A stretch of DNA of 64,000 nucleotides, taken from assembly GCF_900143095.1 (NCBI RefSeq), contig NZ_FRDA01000001.1:443357-507356 (forward strand), written 5' to 3'. The translations under genes were made by a program, and so were the position numbers. Origin of the DNA: Pseudomonas asturiensis (GTDB lineage Bacteria > Pseudomonadota > Gammaproteobacteria > Pseudomonadales > Pseudomonadaceae). The first letter of the stretch is position 1, and each line of letters starts with the position of its first letter. This document shows positions 46,261 to 55,403 of the stretch, piece by piece. Under the pieces are notes generated by a model. The model did no database searches, was not told where the DNA came from, and was given only the letters and a program-made list of their open reading frames with translations.

Positions 46261-46288
46261 ATCCATTTTATTCGTTATTGGAATGGAT
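46261..46288. promoter_or_regulatory. Inverted repeat upstream of the flavoprotein operon
   Basis: ATCCATT (46261-46267) and AATGGAT (46282-46288) are perfect 7-bp arms around a 14-base AT-rich spacer. The repeat lies 62-89 bases before ATG 46350, a suitable place for a LysR or other dimeric regulator. The whole 46160-46290 stretch is AT-rich relative to the genes around it. Confidence 0.4.
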
Positions 46289-46349
46289 CTTGAAGGGAAT
46301 GAATCAAGGCTCGGGTGTACAGCCCGATCATTTTTCCGGGTACTGATCA

Positions 46350-47810
46350 ATGCCTCACGTAAACGCCGCCGCAGGTCTCGCTGTACTGGAAGCACGCTTG
46401 CGACAGGATCTGGCCTGGCTGGACCTGCCAGCCAACCCATGGGTCAAGCCACGCCAGAGTGAAGGCCGGGCGGTACTCGACGTGGCGATCATCGGTGGTG
46501 GCATGGCGGGCCTTGCGTTGGCCGCCGAGCTTCGCCATCTGGGCGTTGCGGCTGTGGTGTTCGACCAATCCCCCGCTGGTTTCGAGGGCCCTTGGGCGAC
46601 CACCGCGCGGATGGAAACCCTGCGCTCGCCCAAACAACTGACAGGCCCGGCACTTGGTCTTCCCGCGCTGACGTTCCGTGCCTGGTACGAGGCGCAGTTC
46701 GGTGCTGAAGGCTGGGCCGAACTGGACAAAATCCCGCGCCTGCAATGGGCCGAGTACCTGCGCTGGTATCGCAAGGTCCTGAGCCTGGATGTGCGCAACC
46801 AACACCGTGTCAGCCGTGTCGCGCCCAGGGCGGACGGGCTGGTCGCCCTGGATATCGAAACGCCGTCTCAAACGCTTTTCTTCATGGCACGTCATGTGGT
46901 GTTGGCCACTGGGCGCGACGGACTGGGTGGCCCGTGGGTGCCCGAGTTCGCCAGGGCGCTGCCCGGGCACCTTTGGGCACACTCCGCTGACGGCTTGCAG
47001 GACGACTGGTTCGAGGGCAAGCGCGTCGCTGTGATCGGTGGTGGTGCGTCGGCAATGGACAGCGCCGCCACGGCGCTGGAGGCAGGTGCTCTGGGCGTCG
47101 ACCTGCTGATTCGCCGTGCGGTATTGCCTCGCGTCAACAAAGGCAAGGGCGCAGGCAATCCAGGCATGGTTCATGGCTACTGGCGCCTGCCGGATGAGTG
47201 GAAGTGGCGCATTCGTCATTACCTCAACACCCAGCAGGTTCCGCCGCCACGCGGCAGCACATTGCGGGTTTCGGCTTCCGGCAAGGCAAGGTTTCTGCTG
47301 GGCTGTCCACTGGTGGCGGTTGAGCCAAACCCAGCGGGCGGTGTCTGGCTGGACACGCCCTCGGCGCGTATCGAGGCGGATTTCGTGGTGTTCGCCACGG
47401 GGTTTCGCACCGACTTTCAGCAGCGCCCGGAGTTCGCACCGTTCTCTGCACACATTCGCGTCTGGCAGGACCGCTTCAAGGCAGCCAGTGACGAGCAGGA
47501 TGAGGAATTGGCGCAGTTGCCTGATCTGGGCAACTGCTTCGAGTTTCAGGAGAAAACGCCGGGGGCCTGCCCAGGCATCCAGCACATTCACTGTTTCAGC
47601 TACCCCGCGGCGTTAAGCTATGGCGCGGTGTCCGGTGATATTCCGGCCATCAGCGAAGGCTCCAAGCGTCTGGCTCACGCGCTGGTCGGGCAGTTGTTCA
47701 ACGAAGACGTCGCATTGCACTTCGACGCCATGCGCGATTATGCCGACCCGGAATTGCTGGGCGACGAGTGGGTCGCCAGCCAGCCGACCGCCGACGAGTT
47801 GCGTCCGTGA
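46350..47810 (+). CDS. FAD/NAD(P)-dependent flavoprotein (monooxygenase-like oxidoreductase)
   Basis: 486 residues with two Rossmann motifs: FAD-binding IGGGMAGLALA near residue 48 and NAD(P)-binding IGGGASAMDSAATA near residue 230. The third motif VVFATGFRTDF is typical of flavin monooxygenases and related proteins. It is first in the operon with a dipeptide-type ABC importer and two CMD-fold proteins. I infer that it oxidises the imported compound, but the family is not characterised to my knowledge. Its stop overlaps the first permease start. Confidence 0.8.
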   Translation: MPHVNAAAGLAVLEARLRQDLAWLDLPANPWVKPRQSEGRAVLDVAIIGGGMAGLALAAELRHLGVAAVVFDQSPAGFEGPWATTARMETLRSPKQLTGPALGLPALTFRAWYEAQFGAEGWAELDKIPRLQWAEYLRWYRKVLSLDVRNQHRVSRVAPRADGLVALDIETPSQTLFFMARHVVLATGRDGLGGPWVPEFARALPGHLWAHSADGLQDDWFEGKRVAVIGGGASAMDSAATALEAGALGVDLLIRRAVLPRVNKGKGAGNPGMVHGYWRLPDEWKWRIRHYLNTQQVPPPRGSTLRVSASGKARFLLGCPLVAVEPNPAGGVWLDTPSARIEADFVVFATGFRTDFQQRPEFAPFSAHIRVWQDRFKAASDEQDEELAQLPDLGNCFEFQEKTPGACPGIQHIHCFSYPAALSYGAVSGDIPAISEGSKRLAHALVGQLFNEDVALHFDAMRDYADPELLGDEWVASQPTADELRP

Positions 47811-48781
47811 TCGGCTGGGCGTTGCGTCGGTTGACACAGTCGTTGCTGGTCATTCTGCTGATGACCCTGGTGGTGTTCGTCGGTTTGAACGCCATTGGCA
47901 ACCCGATGGATATTCTGGTGGGCGAAGACCTCAATCAAGCCGAGCGCCTGCAGGCCATTGCACACCTGGGCCTCGATAGGCCGCTATGGGAGCAGTACCT
48001 GATCTTTCTCAAGGGCGCAGTGCACGGCAATCTTGGCCAGAGCTTCGTCTATCACGAAGACGCCATGCGCCTGATTCTGCAACGGCTGCCTGCAACCTTC
48101 GAACTGGCGTTCAGTGCGCTGTTTCTGGCGGTGGTGATCGGCGTGCCGCTGGGGATGTTCGCCGGGACCTGGCCCGATCATCCCGTTTCCAGACTGCTGA
48201 TGGCAGGCAGCATCGTCGGTTTTTCGCTGCCAGCATTCTGGGTCGCATTGATGATGATCATGCTGTTCTCGATCACGCTGGGCTGGCTGCCCGCCAGTGG
48301 GCGCGGTGAGACCCGCGAATGGCTGGGCGTGCAATGGTCATGGCTGACACTGGACGGCTTGCAACACCTGCTGTTGCCCGCGCTCAACCTGGCGTTGTTC
48401 AAGATATCGCTGGTGCTGCGTCTGACCCGCGCCGGTGTGCGTGAGGTGCTGCCCCAGGAGTTCGTCAAGTTTGCCAGAGCCAAGGGCCTGTCGCCGCTGC
48501 GGGTGATGTGCATGCACGTCATGCGCAACACCATGATTCCGGTTGTCACCGTACTGGCCATGGAACTGGGCTCGACCATTGCCTACGCGGTGGTCACTGA
48601 AAGCATTTTTGCCTGGCCCGGCGCAGGCAAGTTGATTCTGGACAGCATCAACATGCTGGACCGCCCGGTGGTGGTCGCTTACCTGATGGTCGTCGTGGTG
48701 ATTTTCGTGGTGCTCAACCTGATCGTCGATGGCCTGTATTACCTGCTTGATCCACGCGTTCGCGTCGAGGCTTCCCGATGA
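47807..48781 (+). CDS. Dipeptide/nickel-type ABC permease (DppB-like)
   Basis: 324 residues from GTG 47807, which overlaps the flavoprotein stop (GTGA) and gives the usual DppB-type N-terminus (RRLTQSLLVILLMTLVVF). The EAA-type loop is EFVKFARAKGLSPLRV. It forms the translocation pore with the next gene product. Confidence 0.9.
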   Translation: MIGWALRRLTQSLLVILLMTLVVFVGLNAIGNPMDILVGEDLNQAERLQAIAHLGLDRPLWEQYLIFLKGAVHGNLGQSFVYHEDAMRLILQRLPATFELAFSALFLAVVIGVPLGMFAGTWPDHPVSRLLMAGSIVGFSLPAFWVALMMIMLFSITLGWLPASGRGETREWLGVQWSWLTLDGLQHLLLPALNLALFKISLVLRLTRAGVREVLPQEFVKFARAKGLSPLRVMCMHVMRNTMIPVVTVLAMELGSTIAYAVVTESIFAWPGAGKLILDSINMLDRPVVVAYLMVVVVIFVVLNLIVDGLYYLLDPRVRVEASR

Positions 48782-49698
48782 ATGCCATTCCCAAAGCTTC
48801 GACCACCAGCGTCGGCCTGCAAGCGCAGTCGCCCTGGCGGCGCGTGGTCGTTGAATTCACCCGCTCGCCATCGGCCATGTTCGGCCTGGTCGTTTTGACC
48901 ATTATCATTCTGGTCGCGGCCCTGGCGCCGTGGATCGTGGTGCAGAACCCCTATGACCTGATGCAACTGAATGTCATGGATGCGCGCATGGCGCCCGGCA
49001 GCCCGAACATGGACAGCGGGTATACCTACTGGCTGGGTACTGACGGGCAAGGGCGTGATCTGGTTTCAGCGATCATTTATGGCTTGCGTATCAGCCTGTG
49101 GGTCGGCATTGGTTCGGCGCTGATTGCCGCCGTGATCGGCACCTTGCTGGGGCTGGTCTCGGCCTATGCCGGCGGCTGGGTCGATGCGCTGCTGATGCGT
49201 CTGGTGGACCTGCTGCTGTCGTTTCCGGTCATTCTCATGGCGCTGATGATACTTGCCTGGCTGGGCAAGGGCGTTGGCAATGTGATGCTCACGCTGGTGC
49301 TGCTGGAGTGGGCCTACTACGCCCGGACTGCGCGGGGTCAGGCCTTGACGGAAAGCCGTCGCGAATACGTGGACGCGGCGCGCGGGCAGGGCATTGGTCC
49401 GTTGCGCATCGTGATCGGCCATATTCTGCCCAACTGCCTGCCACCGCTGATCGTGATTGGCGCACTGCAGATCGCCCGCGCCATCACGCTGGAGGCGACT
49501 CTGTCGTTTCTCGGTCTGGGCGTACCGGTTACCGAGCCGTCGCTGGGGCTGCTGATCGCCAATGGCTTTCAATACATGCTCAGTAACGAATACTGGATCA
49601 GCCTGTTTCCGGGGCTGGCGCTGCTGATCACCATTGTTGCGATCAATCTGGTCGGTGACCGTTTGCGTGATGTGCTGAACCCGAGGTTGCTGCGATGA
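48778..49698 (+). CDS. Dipeptide/nickel-type ABC permease (DppC-like)
   Basis: 306 residues with the DppC start pattern (N-terminal helix, then a periplasmic loop with YWLGTDGQGRDLVSAIIYG). EAA loop EYVDAARGQGIGPLRIV. It overlaps both neighbours by 4 bases. Confidence 0.92.
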   Translation: MNAIPKASTTSVGLQAQSPWRRVVVEFTRSPSAMFGLVVLTIIILVAALAPWIVVQNPYDLMQLNVMDARMAPGSPNMDSGYTYWLGTDGQGRDLVSAIIYGLRISLWVGIGSALIAAVIGTLLGLVSAYAGGWVDALLMRLVDLLLSFPVILMALMILAWLGKGVGNVMLTLVLLEWAYYARTARGQALTESRREYVDAARGQGIGPLRIVIGHILPNCLPPLIVIGALQIARAITLEATLSFLGLGVPVTEPSLGLLIANGFQYMLSNEYWISLFPGLALLITIVAINLVGDRLRDVLNPRLLR

Positions 49699-50699
49699 GC
49701 CTGCATGACGCAACGCCAATGGCTCAACAGCCGACCCTCGAAGTGCGCGGTCTGTGCACCTCGTTCTACACCCGTGCAGGCGTGTTGCCTGCGGTGCGGG
49801 ACATATCCCTGAGCGTGCAGCCGGGGCGCATCCTCGGCCTGGTCGGCGAATCGGGATCGGGCAAATCGGTGACCGGCTTTTCGATTCTGGGGCTGGTTGA
49901 CGAGCCGGGCCGTATCAGCGCAGGCCAGGTGCTGTTCAAGGGACGTGACCTGACGAAGCTGTCGGCCTCCCAATTGCGGGACGTGCAGGGCAATCGGGTC
50001 GCGATGATCTTTCAGGACCCGATGATGACCCTCAATCCTGTGCTGCGCGTCGATACCCAAATGGTTGAGGCCGTGCGTGCCCATCGTTCGGTCAGCAAGC
50101 GCGAGGCGCGTGAACACGCCAGCCGCACATTGGCGCTCATGGGGATCGCCAGCCCGGAAGAACGCCTGCGTGCGTACCCGCATCAATTGTCCGGCGGAAT
50201 GCGTCAGCGCGTGGCGATTGCCATCGCGTTGCTGCACGCCCCTGACCTGATCATCGCCGATGAGCCGACCACCGCCCTGGACGTGACCATTCAGGCGCAG
50301 ATTCTCAGCGAAGTGCAGAAGCTGGTCAGGGAGCAGGGTACGTCGTTGATCTGGATTACCCACGACCTGTCCGTTGTGGCGGGACTGGCCGACGACGTGG
50401 CGGTGATGTACGCCGGGCGCATCGTCGAGCAGGGGGCGGTCGCCGATGTGCTGGACCGGCCGCAACACCCTTACACCCAAGGGCTGATCGACAGTCTGCC
50501 CAGTCGCAATCGGCGCGGTCAGCGCTTGCGGCAGATTCCCGGCATGGCCCCGGATCTGCTGTCGATGCCTGAAGGGTGCGCGTTTGCCGCCCGTTGCCCA
50601 AGAGCCTCCTCAGTCTGTTCGCAGGAGCCTGAGCCTCGCGAAGTCGCGCCGGGCCAGACGGTTCGTTGTTTTCACCCGGGAGCCGCCGATGTCCAGTGA
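49695..50699 (+). CDS. Dipeptide-type ABC ATPase (DppD-like)
   Basis: 334 residues. Walker A GESGSGKS, signature LSGGMRQRVAIA, Walker B LIIADEPTTALD. The oligopeptide-type C-terminal extension with cysteines (CAFAARCPRASSVC), which usually binds an iron-sulfur cluster, is present. It overlaps the DppC-like gene and the next ATPase gene. Confidence 0.93.
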   Translation: MSLHDATPMAQQPTLEVRGLCTSFYTRAGVLPAVRDISLSVQPGRILGLVGESGSGKSVTGFSILGLVDEPGRISAGQVLFKGRDLTKLSASQLRDVQGNRVAMIFQDPMMTLNPVLRVDTQMVEAVRAHRSVSKREAREHASRTLALMGIASPEERLRAYPHQLSGGMRQRVAIAIALLHAPDLIIADEPTTALDVTIQAQILSEVQKLVREQGTSLIWITHDLSVVAGLADDVAVMYAGRIVEQGAVADVLDRPQHPYTQGLIDSLPSRNRRGQRLRQIPGMAPDLLSMPEGCAFAARCPRASSVCSQEPEPREVAPGQTVRCFHPGAADVQ

Positions 50700-51702
50700 C
50701 CTGATTCCCTTGATCGAGCTGAATGGGGTCAGCAAGACCTTCGGCAAGCCGGTGGTTGAACGCTCCCTTCAAGGCATGCTGCAACGCTTGCACCTGACAC
50801 GACCCAGACCGGTCACCCATGCGGTGGATAGTGTGGATCTGCGCATTGTCCGGGGTGAAGTGGTGGGGCTGGTGGGTGAATCCGGCTGCGGCAAGTCGAC
50901 GCTCGGGCGCATGGTGGCAGGCCTGTTGCCTGTCTCTTCGGGCACGGTTTCGGTCGACGGCAAACCTGTGGGCAGCCTGACTCCCAGCGAGCGCAAGGCA
51001 CTTCGCCTGAAGGTGCAAATGATCTTTCAGGATCCCTCGTCGAGCCTCAATCCGCGTTTGCGGGTCGACCGTATCGTCGGCGAAGGTGCTTTGCTGCATG
51101 GTTTGACCGACAGCAAAGGCGTGGACGACTACGTCAGTGCGCAACTGCAACGTGCCGGGCTCAGCCCGCAACTGCGTCAGCGTTATCCGCATCAGTTCAG
51201 CGGCGGCCAGCGTCAGCGCATCGGCATTGCCCGTGCGCTGGCCGTACAGCCTGAATTGCTGGTGTGCGATGAGTCGGTTGCCGCGCTGGATGTGTCGATT
51301 CAGGCGCAGATTCTCAACCTGTTCATGGATCTGCGCGATGAGCTGGGGCTGACCTATCTGTTCATCAGCCATGACCTGGGCGTGGTCGAGCATCTGTGTG
51401 ACCGGGTCGTGGTGATGTACCTGGGTCGGGTGGTCGAGACGGCATCGGTCGATGACCTGTTCTCCCGTGCCAACCACCCGTACACACAGGCATTGCTGGC
51501 GCAAATTCCACGCTTCGATATTCGCAGTACCCGTTATGACGCGATCAAAGGGGAAATCCCCAGCCCGCTGAACCCGCCTGCCGGGTGTCATTTCCATCCT
51601 CGCTGCCCGCACGCCATGGCGCGCTGCCGCGAGGAAGTTCCAGCGCTGAGGGAGGTTTCGCCGAACCACCGGAGCGCGTGTCACCTCAACGACAACCTCT
51701 GA
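50689..51702 (+). CDS. Dipeptide-type ABC ATPase (DppF-like)
   Basis: 337 residues from ATG 50689, overlapping the previous gene by 11 bases. Walker A GESGCGKST, signature FSGGQRQRIGIAR, Walker B LLVCDESVAALD. The C-terminal cysteine region is CHFHPRCPHAMARC. An upstream extension of the frame to 50584 lies inside the previous gene and is rejected. Confidence 0.92.
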   Translation: MSSDLIPLIELNGVSKTFGKPVVERSLQGMLQRLHLTRPRPVTHAVDSVDLRIVRGEVVGLVGESGCGKSTLGRMVAGLLPVSSGTVSVDGKPVGSLTPSERKALRLKVQMIFQDPSSSLNPRLRVDRIVGEGALLHGLTDSKGVDDYVSAQLQRAGLSPQLRQRYPHQFSGGQRQRIGIARALAVQPELLVCDESVAALDVSIQAQILNLFMDLRDELGLTYLFISHDLGVVEHLCDRVVVMYLGRVVETASVDDLFSRANHPYTQALLAQIPRFDIRSTRYDAIKGEIPSPLNPPAGCHFHPRCPHAMARCREEVPALREVSPNHRSACHLNDNL

Positions 51703-51759
51703 ACGAGTGCCCAGACGCTCGTGTTCCCTCTTGCCCTTGATTGCGTACCAGGAATCCTC

Positions 51760-53325
51760 ATGAAACCACTTGTTCGTTCCCTGTTAGCTTCAGCCCTTGT
51801 CCTGGCCGCCGGCAGTGCCGCTGCACAGAACCTGCGCATCGGTTACGCCGACCCGATTTCATCCCTTGATCCGCAACTGAACAACTACGCCGGAGACCGT
51901 TCGGTGGCGCTGCATGCCTTTGAATCGCTGGTCAGCCGCCGCGATGACAAAACCTTGCCAGGCTTGGCCAAGAGCTGGAAGGTCGTCGACGACACCACGT
52001 GGGAATTCAACCTGCGTGACGACGTGAAATGGCAGGATGGACAGCCGCTGACCGCTGACGACCTGGTGTTTTCCTTCGAGCGCGCCCGCAACGTACCGGG
52101 CAGCGTAGCGTCCTACGCCGGAGCCACGCGCACGGTGGCGTCGGTTACCGCCAAGGATGACCACACGCTGATCATCAAGACCCGCTTGCCCAATGCCAAC
52201 CTGCTGCCGGATGTTGACTCGATCTACATCGTCAGCCGTCACGCAGGCGCCAACGCCACCAGCGCCGATTACAACTCCGGCAAGGCCATGATCGGCACCG
52301 GGCCTTACCGCTTCGTGTCATTCGTGCCTGGCGACCGCACGGTATTCGAGCGCAATGACACGTACTGGGGCGAGAAGCCGACCTGGGACAAGGTTGATTA
52401 TCGTTTCATCGCCAACGCGGCCAACCGCACCGCGGCACTGCTGGCGGGCGATGTCGACGTGATCGACAAGGTCTCGCCGACCGATGTCGAGCGCCTGCGC
52501 CAGACCCCAACCGTGAAGGTTTATGCCTATCAGGGCTTGCGTGCGCTGCTGATTCAGCCGAGTTTTCGCGCCGGTCCCAACGAGTTCATTCGCGACAACG
52601 CGGGCAAGCCTCTGCCGGAAAATCCGTTGCTGGACGTTCGGGTGCGCAAGGCGCTGTCGCTGGCCATCAACCGTCAGGCCATCAACGAACGCATCATGCA
52701 AGGCACTGTCACCGAGGCCAATCAATGGATGCCTGCCAACACGTTTGGCTACAACCCGGACGTGAAAAACATTCCTTATGACGCGAAGCAGGCCAAGGAT
52801 CTGCTGGCACAGGCAGGCTTTCCCGAAGGCTTTCAGTTGACCGTGCACGTGCCTGGCGACCGCTACCCGCAGGCGCCGGAAGTCATGCAGGCCGTCGCGC
52901 AATTCTGGTCGCGCATTGGCGTCAAGGTGCAACTGGAGGTGTTGCCGTGGGCGGTGTATGCCGGCAAGGCCAACAAGAACGAGCTGGCGATCAGTGTGAT
53001 CGCCTGGGGCAATGGCACGGGCGAGGCGGCTTATGCGCTGACCAACATTCTGACCACCGTCGACAGTGCCAAAGGGCAGGGCGCGTCCAACTGGGGTCAT
53101 TACAGCAACCCGCTGGTGGACAAGGCGCTGGCGGACTCCACTGCCGAATTCGATGAGGCCAGGCGTCGTCAGATTCTGCAGGGCTCGGTCAAGGTGGTCA
53201 GCGATGACGTCGGCATCATTCCGCTGTTCCACTACCAGAACATCTGGGCTGCGCGCAAAGGGCTGAAAGTCGAGCCGCTGGTCAGCGACCGCACTGCCGC
53301 CACCATGGTTACCGAACAGCCTTGA
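51760..53325 (+). CDS. Dipeptide-type solute-binding protein (KPN_01854-like family)
   Basis: 521 residues from ATG 51760. A signal peptide (LLASALVLAAGSAAAQN) is followed by an SBP family 5 body: RIGYADPISSLDPQ, WEFNLRDDVKWQDGQPLTADD and GTGPYRFVSF. By layout and partners it resembles the binding proteins found next to paired CMD-fold proteins (a TIGRFAM group I recall as KPN_01854). The ligand is unknown and may be a peptide-like or sulfur/nitrogen compound. Confidence 0.85.
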   Translation: MKPLVRSLLASALVLAAGSAAAQNLRIGYADPISSLDPQLNNYAGDRSVALHAFESLVSRRDDKTLPGLAKSWKVVDDTTWEFNLRDDVKWQDGQPLTADDLVFSFERARNVPGSVASYAGATRTVASVTAKDDHTLIIKTRLPNANLLPDVDSIYIVSRHAGANATSADYNSGKAMIGTGPYRFVSFVPGDRTVFERNDTYWGEKPTWDKVDYRFIANAANRTAALLAGDVDVIDKVSPTDVERLRQTPTVKVYAYQGLRALLIQPSFRAGPNEFIRDNAGKPLPENPLLDVRVRKALSLAINRQAINERIMQGTVTEANQWMPANTFGYNPDVKNIPYDAKQAKDLLAQAGFPEGFQLTVHVPGDRYPQAPEVMQAVAQFWSRIGVKVQLEVLPWAVYAGKANKNELAISVIAWGNGTGEAAYALTNILTTVDSAKGQGASNWGHYSNPLVDKALADSTAEFDEARRRQILQGSVKVVSDDVGIIPLFHYQNIWAARKGLKVEPLVSDRTAATMVTEQP

Positions 53326-53389
53326 TCTTTCCTGCCTTCGCATCGCCATTCCAAGCGCGATGCGAAGGCCACACGATGTTGAGAATGCC

Positions 53390-53920
53390 ATGACATTGAC
53401 GACTGAAAGCCCCCATCAGCCTGACCTGCTCGACGACCTGTTGAGCATTGAGCCAGGCAGCCCGTTGCATCGGGTTCGCCATGCCCGCGACAAGGTTGCG
53501 TCGGCAACCCAGGGCAGTCAGGCGCTGTTTTTCGATCCAGCGCTGGATAACAACCTCTCACTGAGCGAGCGCCACTGGGTCGCTTATTACGCGGCGCGGC
53601 TGGGTGAACAGGCAACGCTGACCGCTTATTACCTGTCGCAACTGCAGGCCCTGGGTATCAAGGCTTCAGTACTGGCAGATGTCGATGCCGGGTCAATCGA
53701 TGTGCTGGCCGATGCCCGTCTGGCAGCGATATTGCGCTTTACCCGCACGTTGATCGAATCACCGGTGCATGGCGACCAGGCCGCGCTGCTGGCCCTGCAA
53801 CACGAAGGCCTGAGCACCGCCGAAGTGGTGGTGCTTGCGCAACTGATCGCCTTTATGTCCTACCAGGTGCGTCTGGCCGCTGGGCTTGGTGCGCTGCAAT
53901 CTGCCGGAGCCATCCAATGA
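53390..53920 (+). CDS. CMD-domain protein, Avi_7170-like
   Basis: 176 residues from ATG 53390. All-helical carboxymuconolactone-decarboxylase-like protein with no CxxC pair, so redox activity is unlikely by itself. It precedes, with a 4-base overlap, a second CMD-fold protein that has the CxxC pair. This paired arrangement matches my recollection of TIGRFAM families named after Avi_7170 and Avi_7169. Function unknown. Confidence 0.75.
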   Translation: MTLTTESPHQPDLLDDLLSIEPGSPLHRVRHARDKVASATQGSQALFFDPALDNNLSLSERHWVAYYAARLGEQATLTAYYLSQLQALGIKASVLADVDAGSIDVLADARLAAILRFTRTLIESPVHGDQAALLALQHEGLSTAEVVVLAQLIAFMSYQVRLAAGLGALQSAGAIQ

Positions 53921-54516
53921 GCGAGCTGATCGAAAGCCATGGTTTCACCAATCAGGTGCTCGGCTGGAAAGCCTGGTTGCCCACCGTTGACCTGAACAGC
54001 GCCACGCCTGAACAGATCGCGGTGCTTGAAGAAAGCCATCCGCAGGCCAAGACCTCGGACTACTACCTGACCCTGGCGCATCACCCGGACATTCTTCGTC
54101 AGCGCTCGCAAGCCTTCAACGCCATCATGTACGCACCGGGCGGGTTGTCACGCGCCGAGCGGGAGCTGGCCAGCACCGTGGTGTCGCGCATCAACCGCTG
54201 CGTGTACTGCGCGTCGGTGCATGCGCAACGGTTCGAGCAACTGGCCAAACGCACCGATGTTATCGCTCAGGTGTTCGCCGATCCTGCCACCGCAGGCACG
54301 ACCGAGCGAGAGCGTGCGATCGTTCAGTTCGCCATCGACCTGACGCTTGAGCCCGCGTCACTCAATGCCGGTCACATTCAGGCGCTACGCGCACAGGGGC
54401 TCGACGACGCGCAGGTGCTGGACCTGATTCATGCGATCTCGATTTTTGCCTGGGCCAATCGCTTGATGCTTAACCTGGGGGAGCCGGTTTATCCTGAGGC
54501 GGGCGCGCAGGACTGA
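53917..54516 (+). CDS. Alkylhydroperoxidase-domain (CMD-fold) protein, Avi_7169-like
   Basis: 199 residues. The AhpD-type catalytic motif is CVYCASVH with Cys95, Cys98 and His102, so it may reduce a peroxide or carry out thiol-disulfide chemistry. It is the last gene of the tightly coupled operon and overlaps the CMD-domain gene by 4 bases. The substrate is unknown. Confidence 0.82.
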   Translation: MSELIESHGFTNQVLGWKAWLPTVDLNSATPEQIAVLEESHPQAKTSDYYLTLAHHPDILRQRSQAFNAIMYAPGGLSRAERELASTVVSRINRCVYCASVHAQRFEQLAKRTDVIAQVFADPATAGTTERERAIVQFAIDLTLEPASLNAGHIQALRAQGLDDAQVLDLIHAISIFAWANRLMLNLGEPVYPEAGAQD

Positions 54517-54541
54517 TAGCCTTGCGGGCGTCATCATGATC

Positions 54542-54551
54542 AAGGAGGTGA
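54542..54551 (+). promoter_or_regulatory. Full-length Shine-Dalgarno before a GTG start
   Basis: AAGGAGGTGA is complementary over 10 bases to the 3' end of 16S rRNA. It supports GTG 54555 as the start of the phosphoesterase gene, with the AGGAGG core six bases upstream. Confidence 0.8.
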
Positions 54552-54554
54552 AGG

Positions 54555-55352
54555 GTGCTGATTGCGCAAATTTCCGATGCTCACGTGAGGCCCCGCGGCC
54601 AGCTGTATCAAGGCGTAGTCGATTCCAATGCGATGCTCGCAGCGGCGGTCGATCAGTTGAACAGGCTGGACCCTGCGCCTGACCTGATACTGTTCAGCGG
54701 TGATCTGGTGGACGAGGGCCACCCTGATGAATACGCAATGGCGCGGGAGCTACTGAAGCCGCTCAGAGCGAGGCTGATGCTGATTCCCGGCAACCACGAT
54801 CATCGCGGTAACCTGCGTCGTGCGTTTCCCGAGCATGCCTACTTTGATGATGATCAAAGCTGCCACTTCGTTTATTCAGGGCCTGAACCGGTGCGTATCA
54901 TTGGTATGGACATCAGCGTGCCCGAACAGCATCACGGCGACATGACCGATGCCGCGACTCAGTGGCTGGAGCGCACGCTGGCGCTGGAGCCCGACAAGCC
55001 GACCCTGATCATGATGCACCAGCCGCCGTTTTCCAGCGGCATTCCTTATATCGATGAGTATCGCTGCGAAAGCGGCGAGCGCCTGGCCGAAGTGGTGTCC
55101 AGGTACCCGGCCGTGGAGCGCATCGTCTGCGGGCATATTCATCGTTTCATGCAACTGCGCTTTGGCGGAACGCTGCTGTGCACGGCGCCCAGCACGACCA
55201 CTGCCATTGCCTTGCAGTTGCGCGCCGACGCCACAGAGGCATCCTACCTGGAGCCGCCTGCATTGCTGCTGCATCACTGGACGCCTGAAAACGGCCTCAT
55301 CACTCACTGGGTTCCGGTCGGAACCTTCGCCGGGCCGTTCGCGTTTGCCTGA
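54555..55352 (+). CDS. Class III cyclic-nucleotide phosphodiesterase / GpdQ-like metallophosphoesterase
   Basis: 265 residues from GTG 54555. Calcineurin-like motifs: ISDAHV (normally DxH), FSGDLVDEG, GNHDHRG, MHQPPF and GHIH. This is the CpdA/GpdQ branch, which hydrolyses cAMP or glycerophosphodiesters with a binuclear metal centre. It follows the CMD operon by 38 bases and may be read through from it, though no functional link is evident. Confidence 0.87.
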   Translation: MLIAQISDAHVRPRGQLYQGVVDSNAMLAAAVDQLNRLDPAPDLILFSGDLVDEGHPDEYAMARELLKPLRARLMLIPGNHDHRGNLRRAFPEHAYFDDDQSCHFVYSGPEPVRIIGMDISVPEQHHGDMTDAATQWLERTLALEPDKPTLIMMHQPPFSSGIPYIDEYRCESGERLAEVVSRYPAVERIVCGHIHRFMQLRFGGTLLCTAPSTTTAIALQLRADATEASYLEPPALLLHHWTPENGLITHWVPVGTFAGPFAFA

Positions 55353-55403
55353 CAGCGGTGCTGGCTGTTTCGGCCATGTGTATGGCTTATTCAAGTGCCC
55401 CCG

